From: DATKCJ01 sp035513275
Lineage (GTDB): Bacteria; Verrucomicrobiota; Verrucomicrobiia; Opitutales; Opitutaceae
Length of the DNA: 13,789 nucleotides
Assembly (NCBI GenBank): GCA_035513275.1
Contig: DATKCJ010000272.1
Coordinates: forward strand, 1 to 13,789
Direction: 5' to 3'
Part shown: in pieces, positions 13,675 to 13,789 of the stretch
Numbering within the stretch: the first letter of the stretch is position 1
Layout of the letters: each line of letters starts with the position of its first letter
Notes under the pieces: generated by a model
What the model saw: only the letters and a program-made list of their open reading frames with translations
Told to the model about the DNA's origin: nothing
Database searches by the model: none
Position numbers and translations under genes: made by a program

Positions 13675-13789
13675 TCATGGCGATCGCAACTGCTTCCAGT
13701 CCACGGCACGCAGGTCGTAGTTGCCGATGCCAAGCTGTTGGGAAAACTCGAGGAGCCGGCGGTCGTCGGGAAGCGATTGGAACCCCGCC
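13675..13789 (-). CDS. C-terminal end of an unidentified protein (truncated by window edge)
   Basis: Only the last 37 codons are visible, ending in TGA at 13677-13675. The translation contains GFQSLPDDRRLLEFSQQLG followed by IGNYDLRAVDWKQLRSP. It has the amphipathic helix and balanced composition of a real protein end, and the other minus-strand frames here look poor. The family is not recognisable from this piece. Close spacing to nuoA (36 bases) on the same strand suggests a shared transcript. Confidence 0.55.
   Translation of the reverse strand, partial: AGFQSLPDDRRLLEFSQQLGIGNYDLRAVDWKQLRSP

Overview
The window looks like a chromosomal stretch of a high-GC, diderm bacterium. The style of the proteins (Prc with a long C-terminal region, an Mrp lacking the C-terminal CxxC, a zinc-free L33, a PTS-IIA/diadenylate cyclase fusion) suggests Verrucomicrobiota, probably near Opitutus. 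That assignment is inference from protein character; no rRNA or database comparison supports it. Coding density is very high, no gene-free stretch exceeds 300 bases, and I see no tRNA, rRNA, insertion sequence, CRISPR array or prophage. The genes are mostly housekeeping, with one unusual signalling enzyme.

Left part (1-4166): the 3' part of a periplasmic tail-specific protease (prc) converges on a prfA-prmC pair. PrmC methylates the glutamine of the RF1 GGQ loop, so enzyme and substrate are translated from one message with a TGATG junction. A terminator-like hairpin lies between prfA and the divergent HAD phosphatase gene.

Middle (4167-9664): a HAD hydrolase converges on a minus-strand set of infA (IF-1), xerD-like recombinase and a small secreted transglycosylase-like protein. 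Divergent from infA are tadA (tRNA adenosine deaminase) and a Mn-type superoxide dismutase with its own promoter-like site, whose spacer is filled by a palindrome. A clear terminator separates sodA from the convergent tolB.

Right part (9665-13789): mrp (P-loop Fe-S carrier), a MIP18/DUF59 protein and a small conserved-looking unknown protein form a plus-strand set. On the minus strand are rpmG (L33), a three-domain protein (PTS EIIA-like, pyruvate-kinase-C-like, DisA_N diadenylate cyclase), nuoA, and the last 37 codons of an unidentified gene.

The most notable item is the EIIA-diadenylate cyclase fusion at 11861-13222. It implies c-di-AMP synthesis controlled by PTS phosphorylation, and it lies directly downstream of a nuoA that is not followed by nuoB. 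Secondary items are the sodA promoter palindrome, a 9-bp inverted repeat between infA and tadA, the ambiguous start of mrp, and the unknown gene downstream of the Fe-S pair.
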